Origin: Rhinolophus ferrumequinum
Taxonomy: Eukaryota > Chordata > Mammalia > Chiroptera > Rhinolophidae
DNA length: 64,000 bases
Direction of reading: 5' to 3'
Assembly (NCBI RefSeq): GCF_004115265.2
Contig: NC_046293.1
Span: 25,988,173-26,052,172 of the forward strand
The notes beneath the pieces are model-generated. The model made no database searches, was not told the DNA's origin, and worked only from the letters and a program-made list of their open reading frames with translations. A program made the translations under genes and the position numbers. Below are positions 62,651 through 64,000 of this stretch, one piece after another (position 1 is the first letter of the stretch; the number at the start of each line of letters is the position of its first letter).

Positions 62651-64000
62651 TATGTGTATTAACTGTTTTTTTCCGTCACTTTTTAGGTTGAGAATATTAG
62701 TTTCATTTCTTGCCATATGTTTTGCAAATATGATACTTTTGGGGTGTTGAAATGGATAATGGTTGACTTGCTCAAACCATTGTGTTTTTTTTGGTATGAA
62801 TAAAAATACTTTTATTATTCTGAGCTTACAAAATAAATTACGACCATAACTTTCAATATAAGTTATATGGTTTCCCTTTTTTTATTGATTTGGTGTGTGT
62901 GTGTGTATGTTTAATAATAAATGAGGTAGAAACTCACATTTACAAAAAATTTTCTTTTTCAATTGGGCACTGAATTTTTCTATGTTTTACTGAATAAATC
63001 GATGTGTTCTCATTGATATGAAATACCACCTTTAGCATATAATACATTCCTATATGTCTTTGCATTTATTCCTATATTTTTAATTTGTCTGTCCAGTCAA
63101 ATTATTATTAAAACATCCTTACTTCTATAATATGCTTGAGTACTTATAGCTTATAATGCCCATAATATTACATCACATTTCTTTTCCAGAATGTTTTTGC
63201 TATCATTACACTTCATATATTCCTTCAGAACTTTAAAATGAGCTTTTCAAGAACCTGCCACTTTTAAAATATAGTACACTGGTCTTTCAACAGAATCACT
63301 TTAAATGTATAAACATATAGAAAATATTTACATGTGCATAATATCTTTTATCCTTGAATAGTTGCTGTTTCCATTATATATGTCTTACTTTGTGTTCATT
63401 AATACAACTTTAAAGTAATAAATTTATTTCTAGTATTTTTAATTAAAAAGTTTACCTCTGATTTTGATTTTATAAATATGGTATTTTTCTTTCATCACAT
63501 GTTCCTTGTTTTGGATCATCAAGACGGTTGATTTTTACATCTTATTTTCAGTCAAACCCACAAATCAGATTTCCTTATTGTTTATAATATTTTGGGGTGA
63601 AGCTTTTGAGGATTTTAAAAATATTTTAAATCATGTGTTCTTGCTAATATTAGTTTTGCCTTTTCATTCTAATTTCAGATCATTTGCTTTTTTTTCTTTT
63701 GTTGATTCTTAACATTGACTAGTACCACCAAACAATCAATACTAATCAGCAATAATGATAATAAAAATTCTTGCCTTTTTCTAACTAAAATAAAAATGCT
63801 GTTAACATTTATCAATAAGCACAATGAGAGCATTTGAACATATATCTTAAAGGCAGTATTTATATTTTAGAGGTTTTAAAGTTAAGGTCTTATAAATTAA
63901 GAATTTATAAGATTTTGATTTTATCCAAAGCCTTTTTAACATTATGCTTAAGATTTACAATATTCGATTATTACATATGACACATTTTCATTCCTATAAC
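62651..64000. other. Intron of KLRK1 (probable), nothing recognised
   Basis: AT-rich DNA. The exons encoding the NKG2D cytoplasmic tail were searched for on the minus strand and not found, so this is probably intron. Confidence 0.55.

Overview
The window is mammalian nuclear DNA from the natural killer gene complex. It has split genes with canonical splice sites, dense L1 remnants, tRNA-derived SINEs, solo LTRs, old hAT/Tigger DNA transposons and a mariner-type MITE. The SINEs (three copies, minus strand, with A-box and B-box and CTGGCTCAGG-type heads) resemble the tRNA-derived SINEs I associate with horseshoe and roundleaf bats (Rhin-1-like). A bat, possibly Rhinolophus or Hipposideros, is therefore my best guess; this is inference from memory, not a search result.

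Layout. Positions 1 to about 48,180 are a direct tandem array of one segment, here split at a recurring joint (a short stretch containing CATCTTAAAAAATTTAT) into block A (1-18,970), block B (18,971-37,108), block C (37,109-45,298) and block D (45,299 to about 48,180). Blocks A and B each carry a complete six-exon KLRD1 (CD94) gene on the plus strand: KLRD1-A at 11,721-17,060 (180 aa) and KLRD1-B at 30,602-36,170 (179 aa, the human length). Block C has the same flanks but has lost the whole gene through a deletion of about 8 kb. Block D is only the end of a unit and passes into single-copy DNA near 48,180. By that logic positions 1 to about 2,925 are the tail of a further unit lying mostly upstream of the window.

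From 48,180 to 57,250 there is single-copy spacer with an old antisense L1 (about 49,560-50,105) and a large sense L1 (about 50,690-56,725), itself interrupted by a SINE with a 15-bp target duplication and by an LTR. From 57,250 to 61,750 on the minus strand lie the last five coding exons of KLRK1 (NKG2D); its cytoplasmic-tail exons are outside the window. The convergent KLRD1(+)/KLRK1(-) order is the ordinary mammalian one.

Biology. CD94 is the invariant partner that pairs by disulfide with NKG2 chains to read MHC-E-type class I molecules, and NKG2D is the activating receptor for stress ligands. The two CD94 copies keep the framework and cysteines, but differ from each other and from human CD94 exactly where human CD94 touches HLA-E and its peptide. 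KLRK1 also carries changes at positions that contact ligands in human NKG2D. The most interesting content is a duplicated and diversified CD94 locus with at least one dead unit, still evolving through unit-specific insertions, deletions and local duplications.
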